NCBI GenBank assembly: GCA_035527715.1
Contig: DATKZY010000085.1
Coordinates: forward strand, 1 to 17,871
Direction of reading: 5' to 3'
Length of the DNA stretch: 17,871 bases
DNA from: DSUN01 sp035527715
GTDB taxonomy: Bacteria; Planctomycetota; PUPC01; DSUN01
A program made the position numbers and the translations under genes. A model generated the notes under the pieces. It was not told where the DNA came from. It made no database searches and saw nothing but the letters and a program-made list of their open reading frames with translations. Positions 4,728 through 12,006 of this stretch are shown piece by piece (position 1 is the first letter of the stretch; each line of letters opens with the position of its first letter).

Positions 4728-7700
4728 GTGCAAGCAAGCCCCTACGCCCTCCTCCTGGTCGCCTCTCTTCTCGGGGCAGCCCAACCCGGCGCAGCGGATG
4801 GCGCGCCCGCGCCATCCTCGGCGCCGCCCGCCATCGCCAGGCCGCTGCTGGCCTACTGGACGTTCGACGAGGACTCGCCGGCCCTCTGCCGCGACTCGAG
4901 CGGCAACGGCTGCGACGCCTCGGCCCAGGGCGGACGCGGCACTCTCGGGCGGGTGGAGGGCGTGTATGGCGCGGCGGCCGCGTTCGCGGGCCACCACATG
5001 GTCGCCGCGCCCGGCAAGCCCGACCTGACCGGCGTGCAGAAGCTGTCGCTGAGCGCCTGGGTGCTGCCCCTCACCCTCGACAAGGAACGCTACCGAGAGA
5101 TCTTCCGCAAGGAGGATGGCAACAACCGCGTGCTCTTCTCGTTCCAGGAGTCCGGGCGGGTGCTGTCGTTCGGCCTGAACGCCGGCGGCTACGCCGAGTG
5201 CGACGCGACGATCACCCCCGCGCAACTCCTCGACGGCTCGTGGCACCACTGCGCCGCGACGTTCGACGGCAGGACGATGCGCGTCTACCTCGACGGCCGC
5301 GCGATCGGCTCGCTGGAGCGGGCCGGCACCCTCGCTGCCGGCGGCTCGGCCCCAGGCTGCATCGGCTCGTCGAACGGCGGCGAGTGCTACCAGGGCTCGA
5401 TGGACGACTTGCGCATCTACAAGGACGCCCTCTCTGCCGACGAGGTGGCCGCGCTCCACAAGCACGGGCTCAAAGCCCTCGAGAAGTTCTACCGCGACGT
5501 CGAGGCCGACCTCCAGGCATTCTTCACCGTGGGCAAGACCTTCGCCGAGACCCTCGCCAGTTCGCGCAAGAACCTCGTCGAGAAGAAGATTCCCGCCACG
5601 CCGAAGCTCCTCGCCGCGGCACGGGCCAAGCTCAAGGCGGCGTTCCCCGACGACTTCGACCGCTTCACGGCGCTGACGGGCACCAGCCCGATGGATTACC
5701 TGTCGGCTCGCGGCAACAGCTTCGTCGCCCGCGAGGCCGAGCGCCTCGCCGGCCTCGCCACCGAGTACAAGCCCCTCACCGACCGGCAGTGGAAGAGCCA
5801 GTCGCCCGAACAGCTTGCCCGCTGGAAGGAGATCGAGCCGATTGAGAAGCGGCTCGATGCCCTCAAGGCCCAGGGCGACGCGGCTGCCTCGTCGCCCGAG
5901 TGGATCGAGCTGATGCTCAAGGCGGCGAAGCACGTCCAGCTCCGCCCGCACGTGCAGGAGGCCGTCGCCCCCTATCGCACGCCCTCCACGCCCGAGGCGC
6001 GGAGTCTGACCGCCGACGAGGCGCGGCAGACGCTCGAACGCGACTGGCTGCACCAGGCCGACAACAATCCCACGCTCGACCGCATCAAGAGCGAGATCGC
6101 CTGGACCCGCGACCTGGCCGAGCGTATCCGATCCGAGCGCCCCGGGCTCGTGGACTTCGGCCCCGAGTTGGCCGCGCTCGCCGACATCGAGAGACAACTC
6201 GCCACGCCCAGCCGCGACGCCTACTTCAAGGTGCGGGAGGTCAAGCGGCGCATCGCGTTCAGGAATCCGGTGGTCGACTTCACGAAGGTGCTGTTCGTGG
6301 ACATGCCCTTCCCGGCCGGCTCGGAGTGGCCGCACGAGACGCGGCACCGCCTCGGCTACATGGCCGTGCCCGGCGGCCGGCTGCTCGTGCTCGATGGGTT
6401 GTCGCCCGAGGGCAAGCTCACGCAGCTCATGCCGCAAGCCCCCTTCCACGGCTCCTTCTGGCGGCCCGACCTGTCCTTCGACGCGAAGCGAGTGCTCTTC
6501 TGCTTCAAGCCCCACAACGAGAAGTCGTTCCATCTCTACGAGATCAACGCCGACGGCTCGGGCCTGCGGCAGCTCACCGACGGCATCTACGACGACTTCG
6601 ACCCCATCTATCTGCCCGACGGCCATATCGCCTTCTCGACCACGCGGGGGCACACCTACGTCCGCTGCATGCCGCCCACCAACGCCTACGTGCTGGCCCG
6701 CTGCGACCACGACGGGCGGAACATCTATCTCATCTCGGCCAACAACGAGCCCGACTATCTCCCCTCGGTGATGAGCGACGGCCGCATCGTCTACACCCGC
6801 TGGGAGTACACCGACAAGCCGCTCTGGCGCGCCCAGGGGCTCTGGACCGTCAACCCCGATGGCACGCACGTGAGCACCCTCTGGGGCAATCAGAGCGTGT
6901 GGCCCGACCTGCTGAAGGACGCCCGCTCCATCCCCGGCTCCCGTCGCGTGATGTTCACCGGCTCCGCCCACCACAACTGGTTCAGCGGCTCGGTAGGCAT
7001 TATCACGCCGGGCGACGGCTTCAACTTCCCCGCCGGCCTCACGAAAGTGACCGCCGACGTGGCCTGGCCCGAATCGGGCAACGGCCCCGTGGACCCCGCC
7101 GAATCGCCGAGCTACCACCGCAGCGGCGGCTACGGCGCCTACTACTCGCCCTATCCCCTGAGCGAGAAGGACTTCCTGGTCTCCGCCAATCGCGGCGGGA
7201 AGTTCGTCCTCTACCTGATGGACACGGACGGCAACCGCGAGTTGATCTACGAGGGGGTTCACAACGTCTTCCACGCCATCCCGCTACGGCCGCGCCTCAA
7301 GCCGCCCGTCCTCATGGACCGCGTCGAGTGGCCGACGCGCGAGGAACGCCTCTCGCCCAAGGGCGGCGTGATCTACAGCGGCAATGTTTACAGCGGCGCG
7401 CCCGACGAGTTGCGCGGCAAGGCGAAGCTGCTCCGCGTGCTGACCATCGAGCACAAGACCTACACCTACTGGCACAAGCGGCCCTACCTCTCGACGGGGC
7501 CGGTCGTGTCCGCCGTGCAGTCCGAGGGCGTGAAGCGCGTCCTCGGCACCGTGCCCATCGAGAGTGACGGCTCGGTGAGCTTCCACGCCCCGAGCGGCAT
7601 CCCGCTCCACTTCCAGCTTCTCGACGGGCGGCAGCGGGCGCTCCAGACGATGCGCAGCTTCGTCAACGTGATGCCTGGCGAGCGTCGCGGCTGCCTCGGC

Positions 7701-8330
7701 TGCCACGAACTCCACAGCGTCGCGCCTGAGCCCTATTCACGGAAGACCGGCACGGCGGCCATCGGTCGCGAGCCGAGCGTCATCGCCCCGCCGCCCTGGG
7801 GCAGCGACACGGTGAGCTGGGACCGCTACGTCCGCCCCGTCCTCGACAGGCATTGCGCCAAGTGCCACACGGGCGACGGCAAGGGCAAGGCGAAAGTGGA
7901 CATGACCCCGCGCCCCGGCGGCCTTGGCTTCGACCAGACCTATTGGCTCTTCACCGGCAACCCTGCGTGGGGCAGGGCCTACGAAATGCCCAAGACCCCG
8001 CCCCCTGGCTTCGGCATCGCCGACATGCTCATGGTCGAGGGCTACGGCCAGCGCGACCCCCGCGGCTACGAGACCCCGCCGCCCATGACCCGGCTCTCCT
8101 ACAGGAGCCGCCTCATCGAGAGAGCCGCCAGCGGAAAGCACCACGACGTCAAGGTGGACCCCGACGACCTCCTGCGCCTCATCCTGTGGGTGGACGCCAT
8201 GTGCCCCTATCGCGGCGACGAGGAGGTGCGGGCGATTGACGACCCCGTGTTCCAGGGAGTTGACTGGCTCGCCATCCGCCCCCGCATCAAGTCCGCCCCG
8301 CGCATTGTTCGCCCGGGGCCGGTGGATTAG
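4728..8330 (+). CDS. Secreted LamG - beta-propeller - diheme c protein, related to hydrazine synthase alpha subunit (HzsA-like)
   Basis: This is a 1200-residue exported protein. After a hydrophobic leader (residues ~6-24, ending AADG, but with no basic residue in the n-region), a LamG/ConA-like jelly roll spans ~41-245 (LLAYWTFDED...SSGNG..., WHHCAATFDG, YLDGR, GSMDDLRIYKDALSADEVAAL). Next come a helical linker (~246-490) and a TolB/PD40-type beta-propeller (~578-870, with YEINADGSGLRQLTDG and LPDGHIAF). The C-terminal part carries two c-type heme sites, CLGCH (C989-H993) and CAKCH (C1043-H1047). Propeller, then one heme, then a second heme is the order known for HzsA of anammox bacteria; non-anammox relatives of unknown function exist. 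No HzsB/C genes are in view, so hydrazine synthesis is not implied. GTG 4728 is the likely start; its ribosome binding site is weak and no own promoter is visible. Confidence 0.82.
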   Translation: MQASPYALLLVASLLGAAQPGAADGAPAPSSAPPAIARPLLAYWTFDEDSPALCRDSSGNGCDASAQGGRGTLGRVEGVYGAAAAFAGHHMVAAPGKPDLTGVQKLSLSAWVLPLTLDKERYREIFRKEDGNNRVLFSFQESGRVLSFGLNAGGYAECDATITPAQLLDGSWHHCAATFDGRTMRVYLDGRAIGSLERAGTLAAGGSAPGCIGSSNGGECYQGSMDDLRIYKDALSADEVAALHKHGLKALEKFYRDVEADLQAFFTVGKTFAETLASSRKNLVEKKIPATPKLLAAARAKLKAAFPDDFDRFTALTGTSPMDYLSARGNSFVAREAERLAGLATEYKPLTDRQWKSQSPEQLARWKEIEPIEKRLDALKAQGDAAASSPEWIELMLKAAKHVQLRPHVQEAVAPYRTPSTPEARSLTADEARQTLERDWLHQADNNPTLDRIKSEIAWTRDLAERIRSERPGLVDFGPELAALADIERQLATPSRDAYFKVREVKRRIAFRNPVVDFTKVLFVDMPFPAGSEWPHETRHRLGYMAVPGGRLLVLDGLSPEGKLTQLMPQAPFHGSFWRPDLSFDAKRVLFCFKPHNEKSFHLYEINADGSGLRQLTDGIYDDFDPIYLPDGHIAFSTTRGHTYVRCMPPTNAYVLARCDHDGRNIYLISANNEPDYLPSVMSDGRIVYTRWEYTDKPLWRAQGLWTVNPDGTHVSTLWGNQSVWPDLLKDARSIPGSRRVMFTGSAHHNWFSGSVGIITPGDGFNFPAGLTKVTADVAWPESGNGPVDPAESPSYHRSGGYGAYYSPYPLSEKDFLVSANRGGKFVLYLMDTDGNRELIYEGVHNVFHAIPLRPRLKPPVLMDRVEWPTREERLSPKGGVIYSGNVYSGAPDELRGKAKLLRVLTIEHKTYTYWHKRPYLSTGPVVSAVQSEGVKRVLGTVPIESDGSVSFHAPSGIPLHFQLLDGRQRALQTMRSFVNVMPGERRGCLGCHELHSVAPEPYSRKTGTAAIGREPSVIAPPPWGSDTVSWDRYVRPVLDRHCAKCHTGDGKGKAKVDMTPRPGGLGFDQTYWLFTGNPAWGRAYEMPKTPPPGFGIADMLMVEGYGQRDPRGYETPPPMTRLSYRSRLIERAASGKHHDVKVDPDDLLRLILWVDAMCPYRGDEEVRAIDDPVFQGVDWLAIRPRIKSAPRIVRPGPVD

Positions 8331-8343
8331 AGGCTGACTTCGC

Positions 8344-9600
8344 ATGTCCCCTCCGTCGCGGTTCCTGTCCATCGCCGCCTCAGTGCTCGCCTCTGTCGCG
8401 CTGGCCGGCCAGCACGACCCGCTGGCCTACAAGCCGCCGACGTTCCCGAACGCTGAGAACCATCTCAAGGTGCAGTTCCTCCCGCCCGAGCGCGACTGGG
8501 AGCGGGTGGATATCTATGTGCCCAAGGAGGCGAAGGAGGAACGGCTGCCGTGCGTGGTGATCTTCTATGGCGGCGGGTGGGACGGCAAGGTGATGCAGGG
8601 GAAAGATGAGCTTCAGGCGCTCCTCGACCGCGGCTATGTGGTGGCTGTGCCCGACTACTGCCTGGGCGCCGTCACGCCCGTGCCGCTGGCGATCTGGGAC
8701 GGCGCGCACGCGATCCGCTGGCTCCGCGCGAACGCCGCGAAGTACCGCATTGACCCCGAACGCATCGGGGCGTGGGGCCTCTCGGCGGGCGGCTGGCTGG
8801 TCCAGTACCTCGCACCGTCCGATTCGAGCACGGTGTTCGCCTTGCGTCCGAAGCGGAGCAAGGACACGATTCACGTGCCCATGCTCGACCCGAGGCCCGC
8901 CCTCGCCGAGCACTCGGCGCGGCTCCAGGCATTCGTGAGCGATTGGGGGGCGGGGCGGCTCGCCGAGAAGAACATCAGCGGCTGTCCCGCGTGGCTGACG
9001 AGCGACGACCCGCCCCTCCACACCTGCCACGTGGACCCCGCGGGCAAGCTGCCGCCCGGCCCCGAGCTGCTCCGCCAGGCCGGCGTGCCCGTCGCCATCG
9101 CCTTCCTGACCAATGTCAAGAACACCCACGTGCCCAGCCCCGTCCGCTCGCTCACGACCGACGCGGCGGGCAAGGAGATCACCTACCGCGAGCACATCCA
9201 CCGTTTTCTCGACGAGTACGTGAAACGCCGCAAGCCTGCCGCGGCCCTCGGCCCCAGGCCAAGCGGCGTGACAGGGAGCGTCTCGCCGTCCATCATCACC
9301 ACCGCGGAACGCGTCTTCAGGGCAGCGAAGGGCAAGCCGTTCTCCGCCAGGTTCGAGGCGAAGAGCGCCCTGCCCGTCCAATGGTTCGTCACGGGCAAGA
9401 CGGCGCTCGTCTCGGACCGCGCGCACAACCCGCTGAAGAAGCTGCCCTGGCTCGAGATGGACGCGGCGACGGGCGTCCTGTCCGGGACGCCCGACGCAGC
9501 CGGCGTCTGCCCCCTCCTCGTCGTGGCCAACGCCCGCGACGGCGAGCGGGTGCTGTGCGACGCCGTGCGCGCCACTGTCGTGGTGGAAGAGCAGCGCTGA
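8344..9600 (+). CDS. Secreted alpha/beta hydrolase (esterase/lipase-like) with C-terminal Ig-like domain
   Basis: This 418-residue protein has a signal peptide (residues 1-21, FLSIAASVLASVALA) followed by an alpha/beta hydrolase of the BD-FAE/COG0657 type. The oxyanion motif reads FYGGGW (74-79; Tyr replaces the usual His of HGGGW), the nucleophile is S147 in GLSAGG, D231 lies where the acid is expected, and H262 (NTHVP) is the likely catalytic His. Residues ~310-418 form a putative Ig-like domain of the He_PIG style (WLEMDAATGVLSGTPDAAG), which often mediates binding outside the cell. The gene starts 13 bp after the HzsA-like gene and probably shares its transcript. Substrate unknown; polysaccharide esters are a reasonable guess. 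The Shine-Dalgarno is weak (AGAGG, 8329-8333). Confidence 0.82.
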   Translation: MSPPSRFLSIAASVLASVALAGQHDPLAYKPPTFPNAENHLKVQFLPPERDWERVDIYVPKEAKEERLPCVVIFYGGGWDGKVMQGKDELQALLDRGYVVAVPDYCLGAVTPVPLAIWDGAHAIRWLRANAAKYRIDPERIGAWGLSAGGWLVQYLAPSDSSTVFALRPKRSKDTIHVPMLDPRPALAEHSARLQAFVSDWGAGRLAEKNISGCPAWLTSDDPPLHTCHVDPAGKLPPGPELLRQAGVPVAIAFLTNVKNTHVPSPVRSLTTDAAGKEITYREHIHRFLDEYVKRRKPAAALGPRPSGVTGSVSPSIITTAERVFRAAKGKPFSARFEAKSALPVQWFVTGKTALVSDRAHNPLKKLPWLEMDAATGVLSGTPDAAGVCPLLVVANARDGERVLCDAVRATVVVEEQR

Positions 9601-9621
9601 GGCAAGCCTGGGCGGCAGGAT

Positions 9622-9666
9622 GGGACCGATAGGACCCATAGGACACATGGGACCTATGGGACGCGG
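9622..9666. repeat. 9-bp tandem repeat, five units, with hairpin
   Basis: Five successive 9-bp units of the form RGGACNNAT (9622-9630, 9631-9639, 9640-9648, 9649-9657, and a diverged 9658-9666) lie between convergent genes. CCCATAGG (9635-9642) pairs with CCTATGGG (9653-9660), so the array can fold into an 8-bp hairpin and might act as a two-way terminator, though no T-tract follows. Confidence 0.65.
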
Positions 9667-9687
9667 GAAGGAGCGCGCGGCTGCCCA

Positions 9688-11784
9688 TCACGCCCCGGCT
9701 GCCGAGATCACCAGGTTCTCATCCGCCTCGAAGAGTTGGTAAACGCGCTGGGGGAAGGCGTAGGCCGCCTCGGCGTCGGGCTGGGGGACGCAGCGACGCA
9801 TGTGGTCCACGGGGCCGGCGAGGACGAGGCGGCGCGGGGCGATGCAGGCGGCGACCTCGGGCAGGTCGCACAGGGGGAGGATGCCGCTGACGAAGTCGGG
9901 CGGACGCCACGAGTGGAACTCGTGGGTCGCAAGGTCGCGGTAGGCGAGCAGGCTCTGGCAGCAGACGGCGGTGCCGACGCGTCCGTCGAGCGCGGCGGCG
10001 AATAGGGCGAGCAGCCCCCCACTCCCCTGCCCTACGATGCTCAAGCGGCTGGTGTCCACCTCGGGCCGCTCGGCGAGGAGCGCGAGGGCGCGCAACACGT
10101 CGTGGACCCGTCGCCCGACCAGGGCGTGACCAAGCATGCCGTATTGGTAGAAGTGATAGCCGTCGGTGCCCATGAAGGCATAGTCGCGCGAGATGGCGCC
10201 GATCGAGTGCGTCTCGCCGATGCCGCGGACGTCGATGGCGAGGACGACGTTGCCCTCGCTGGCAAGCATCTGGATGGTGCCGGTGGGGCCGGCCTCGGCC
10301 TCCTTCCCGTCCTGGTGGACGTAGACGATGCCGGGCCACTGCTGCGGCTCCTTGTCGGGCACGAAGAGGAGCGCGGGGACGGTGATGCCGCGCTCGCTCT
10401 GGAACGTGAGCTGCTCGATGCCGCACTTGCCGCGGTAGAAGAGGCCAAGCTGGTCGCAGGAGGGCGCGCCGTGGCCGGCGGGGACGTTGAGCAGCTCGAG
10501 GAGGCGGGAGCGCATCTCGCCCTGCCACTCCTCGGCCTCGCCGCGGCTGGCCAGCTCGGGCGGCGCGGGGGGGAGGGCCAGCGCCCGCTCGCGGGTGAAG
10601 CAGAAGACGGTGCGGCTGCCGAGGGAGTTCACCTGGCCGTCGGGCGCGCACCAGAGCTCCTCGACCGGCTCGGGCTCGGTGGACGGCTCGGCCGCGTCGG
10701 CGGCGGGGCCTGCCCTGAGCGAAGCCGAAGGGTCGCCGAGCCAGAGGCGGAACCACTGGCAGGCGGCCTCGCGGAGGGGCTGGCTGTAGCCGTGCTCGCC
10801 CTCGGCCACGACGAGGTCGGCGGCCCCCTCGACGCCGAGGAGGGCGTACATGCGCTTGAGCTCCGCGAAGGCGCGGCGGGTGCCCTCGATGGGGAAGAAG
10901 TCGCCGCTGGCGGCTCCGATGCGGATCGCCCGCGGCGCCCCGGCGATCAGCAGGTCGCTGTGGTCAATGCCCCGCTCGATGGCGTGGTCCTGGACCTGCT
11001 CGGCGTCGGCGATCATGCCCGTGGCGAGCCAGGCATCGCGGCTGGTGACGTAGCAGACGGGCATCGCCGCCCGAATCCGCTCGTCCAGGGCGACTAGATA
11101 CGTCGTGAGCGTGCCACCCCCCGAGCAGCCCGTGCAGCCGAGGCGCGCCACGTCCACCTCGTCCCGCGTGCACAGGTAGTCGAGCGCCCGCATGCCGTCC
11201 CAGATGCGATAGCTCGCCAGGTTCACGCCCACGAGGAGGCTCTGGGTGCCTGCGAACTCGTGCTCGGGGCAGCACAGGCCGATGCGGGAGTCGCCCTTCG
11301 CGTAGTCCCAGTACTGGCTCCGTTCGCCTTGGCCGAGAGGGTCGTAGACGAGGACGACGAAGCCGTGCTTCACCAGGCCCTGGGCCAGGCGCTGGTAGTT
11401 GGGGCTGGCTTTCCCCTCGCGGGCGTGGCCGCAGGGGACGAGGATGGCGGGTGCGAGGCCGCGGCGGTCGCCCGGCAGGTAGAGGTTGGCGCTGACGTAG
11501 AAGTGGGGCCGGCTCTCGAACACCACCTTCTCGACGGCGTAGCCGCTGCGCTGGAGGCGTCCCACGCGGCGGGGGTTGAGCGGGGTGCGCTCGGGCAGGC
11601 CGCCGATCAGCTCGGTGAACGTCTCGCGGACGGTGCGTTGGTGGGCGAGCACGTCGTCGGCCGTTTGCACCTTCTGCTTGCGCGCCTGCATCTTCTCGAA
11701 GAGCGGGGCGGCGAGGCCCAGAAGGTGCTCGAAGACCATGGCCGAAAGATCCTTGCTGCCCAGCACGGAAAGCGGTTCCGCCAT
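9688..11784 (-). CDS. Tandem alpha/beta hydrolase (acetylxylan-esterase / dienelactone-hydrolase-like), 698 aa
   Basis: Two hydrolase halves lie in one chain. Half 1 (~residues 60-350): FYVSANLYLPGD, VPCGHAREGKA, VYDPLGQGERSQYWDY, YRIWDGMRALDYL, nucleophile S221 in GCTGCSGGG, and H331 in EGEHGYSQPL. Half 2 (~410-690): TVPALLFVPD, IVYVHQDGKEAE, VLAIDVRGIGE and S588 in VGQGSGG, with no obvious catalytic His after it, so it may be inactive or structural. This double architecture is common in planctomycete-type genomes. The linker carries an inserted short repeat (10713-10732). I start at ATG 11784 (MAEPLS) because AGGAA lies six to ten bases upstream and a good promoter precedes it; the frame stays open far further upstream only because of antisense G+C bias. 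No signal peptide, so probably cytoplasmic. Substrate unknown. Confidence 0.85.
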   Translation of the reverse strand: MAEPLSVLGSKDLSAMVFEHLLGLAAPLFEKMQARKQKVQTADDVLAHQRTVRETFTELIGGLPERTPLNPRRVGRLQRSGYAVEKVVFESRPHFYVSANLYLPGDRRGLAPAILVPCGHAREGKASPNYQRLAQGLVKHGFVVLVYDPLGQGERSQYWDYAKGDSRIGLCCPEHEFAGTQSLLVGVNLASYRIWDGMRALDYLCTRDEVDVARLGCTGCSGGGTLTTYLVALDERIRAAMPVCYVTSRDAWLATGMIADAEQVQDHAIERGIDHSDLLIAGAPRAIRIGAASGDFFPIEGTRRAFAELKRMYALLGVEGAADLVVAEGEHGYSQPLREAACQWFRLWLGDPSASLRAGPAADAAEPSTEPEPVEELWCAPDGQVNSLGSRTVFCFTRERALALPPAPPELASRGEAEEWQGEMRSRLLELLNVPAGHGAPSCDQLGLFYRGKCGIEQLTFQSERGITVPALLFVPDKEPQQWPGIVYVHQDGKEAEAGPTGTIQMLASEGNVVLAIDVRGIGETHSIGAISRDYAFMGTDGYHFYQYGMLGHALVGRRVHDVLRALALLAERPEVDTSRLSIVGQGSGGLLALFAAALDGRVGTAVCCQSLLAYRDLATHEFHSWRPPDFVSGILPLCDLPEVAACIAPRRLVLAGPVDHMRRCVPQPDAEAAYAFPQRVYQLFEADENLVISAAGA
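10713..10732. repeat. Short dispersed 'PERSRR/LSEAEG'-type repeat inside a coding region
   Basis: CCCTGAGCGAAGCCGAAGGG is a variant of a ~20-bp repeat I know from many environmental genomes, recognisable by its translations CPERSRR, LSEAEGS and PSASLRAG in different frames. Here it lies in the inter-domain linker of the tandem hydrolase and is read as DPSASLRAG. Confidence 0.6.
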
Positions 11785-11833
11785 GCGCGAGTTCCTATTC
11801 TGCGGCGGGGGGTGGAGAAGCGTCGGCCACCCC

Positions 11834-11861
11834 ATTATCGCATCCCACGGCTCTGGGTCAA
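11834..11861 (-). promoter_or_regulatory. Promoter of the tandem hydrolase
   Basis: On the minus strand: TTGACC (complement of 11856-11861), 16-bp spacer, GATAAT (complement of 11834-11839) preceded by TGC (extended -10). It is 50 bp upstream of the ATG at 11784. Confidence 0.6.
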
Positions 11862-11937
11862 GCGGGATGGCGCGCGTGAAGGGTCGAGCCCCCTTGTGCG
11901 TCAGAGAGTGAGAGGCGGCGCGCGGCGCCGGCGCGAC

Positions 11938-11965
11938 TTGACATCGCGGGTGGGTGTGGTATGCT
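11938..11965 (+). promoter_or_regulatory. Promoter of the giant repeat lipoprotein
   Basis: TTGACA (11938-11943), 16-bp spacer, TATGCT (11960-11965) with TGG directly before it (extended -10), 41 bp upstream of the ATG. It is divergent from the hydrolase promoter ~80 bp away, so the two could be co-regulated. Confidence 0.68.
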
Positions 11966-12006
11966 CGCAGTTGCGGATTCGGACACCTTTGGAAAGGACG
12001 AGCGAC

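Noticed and set aside
4287..7274. 995-residue minus-strand open frame opposite the HzsA-like gene
   Set aside because: It is antisense to a gene with clear LamG, propeller and heme motifs; the product is low-complexity Val/Gly/Arg/Glu-rich and matches no family I know.
5900..7567. 555-residue plus-strand frame inside the HzsA-like gene
   Set aside because: An Arg/Ala-rich shadow in another frame with no ribosome binding site or domain.
4728..8330. True hydrazine synthase subunit of an anammox bacterium
   Set aside because: There is no HzsB/HzsC gene nearby, an extra LamG domain is fused, and the first heme's expected Tyr ligand is missing. HzsA-like proteins also occur in non-anammox bacteria.
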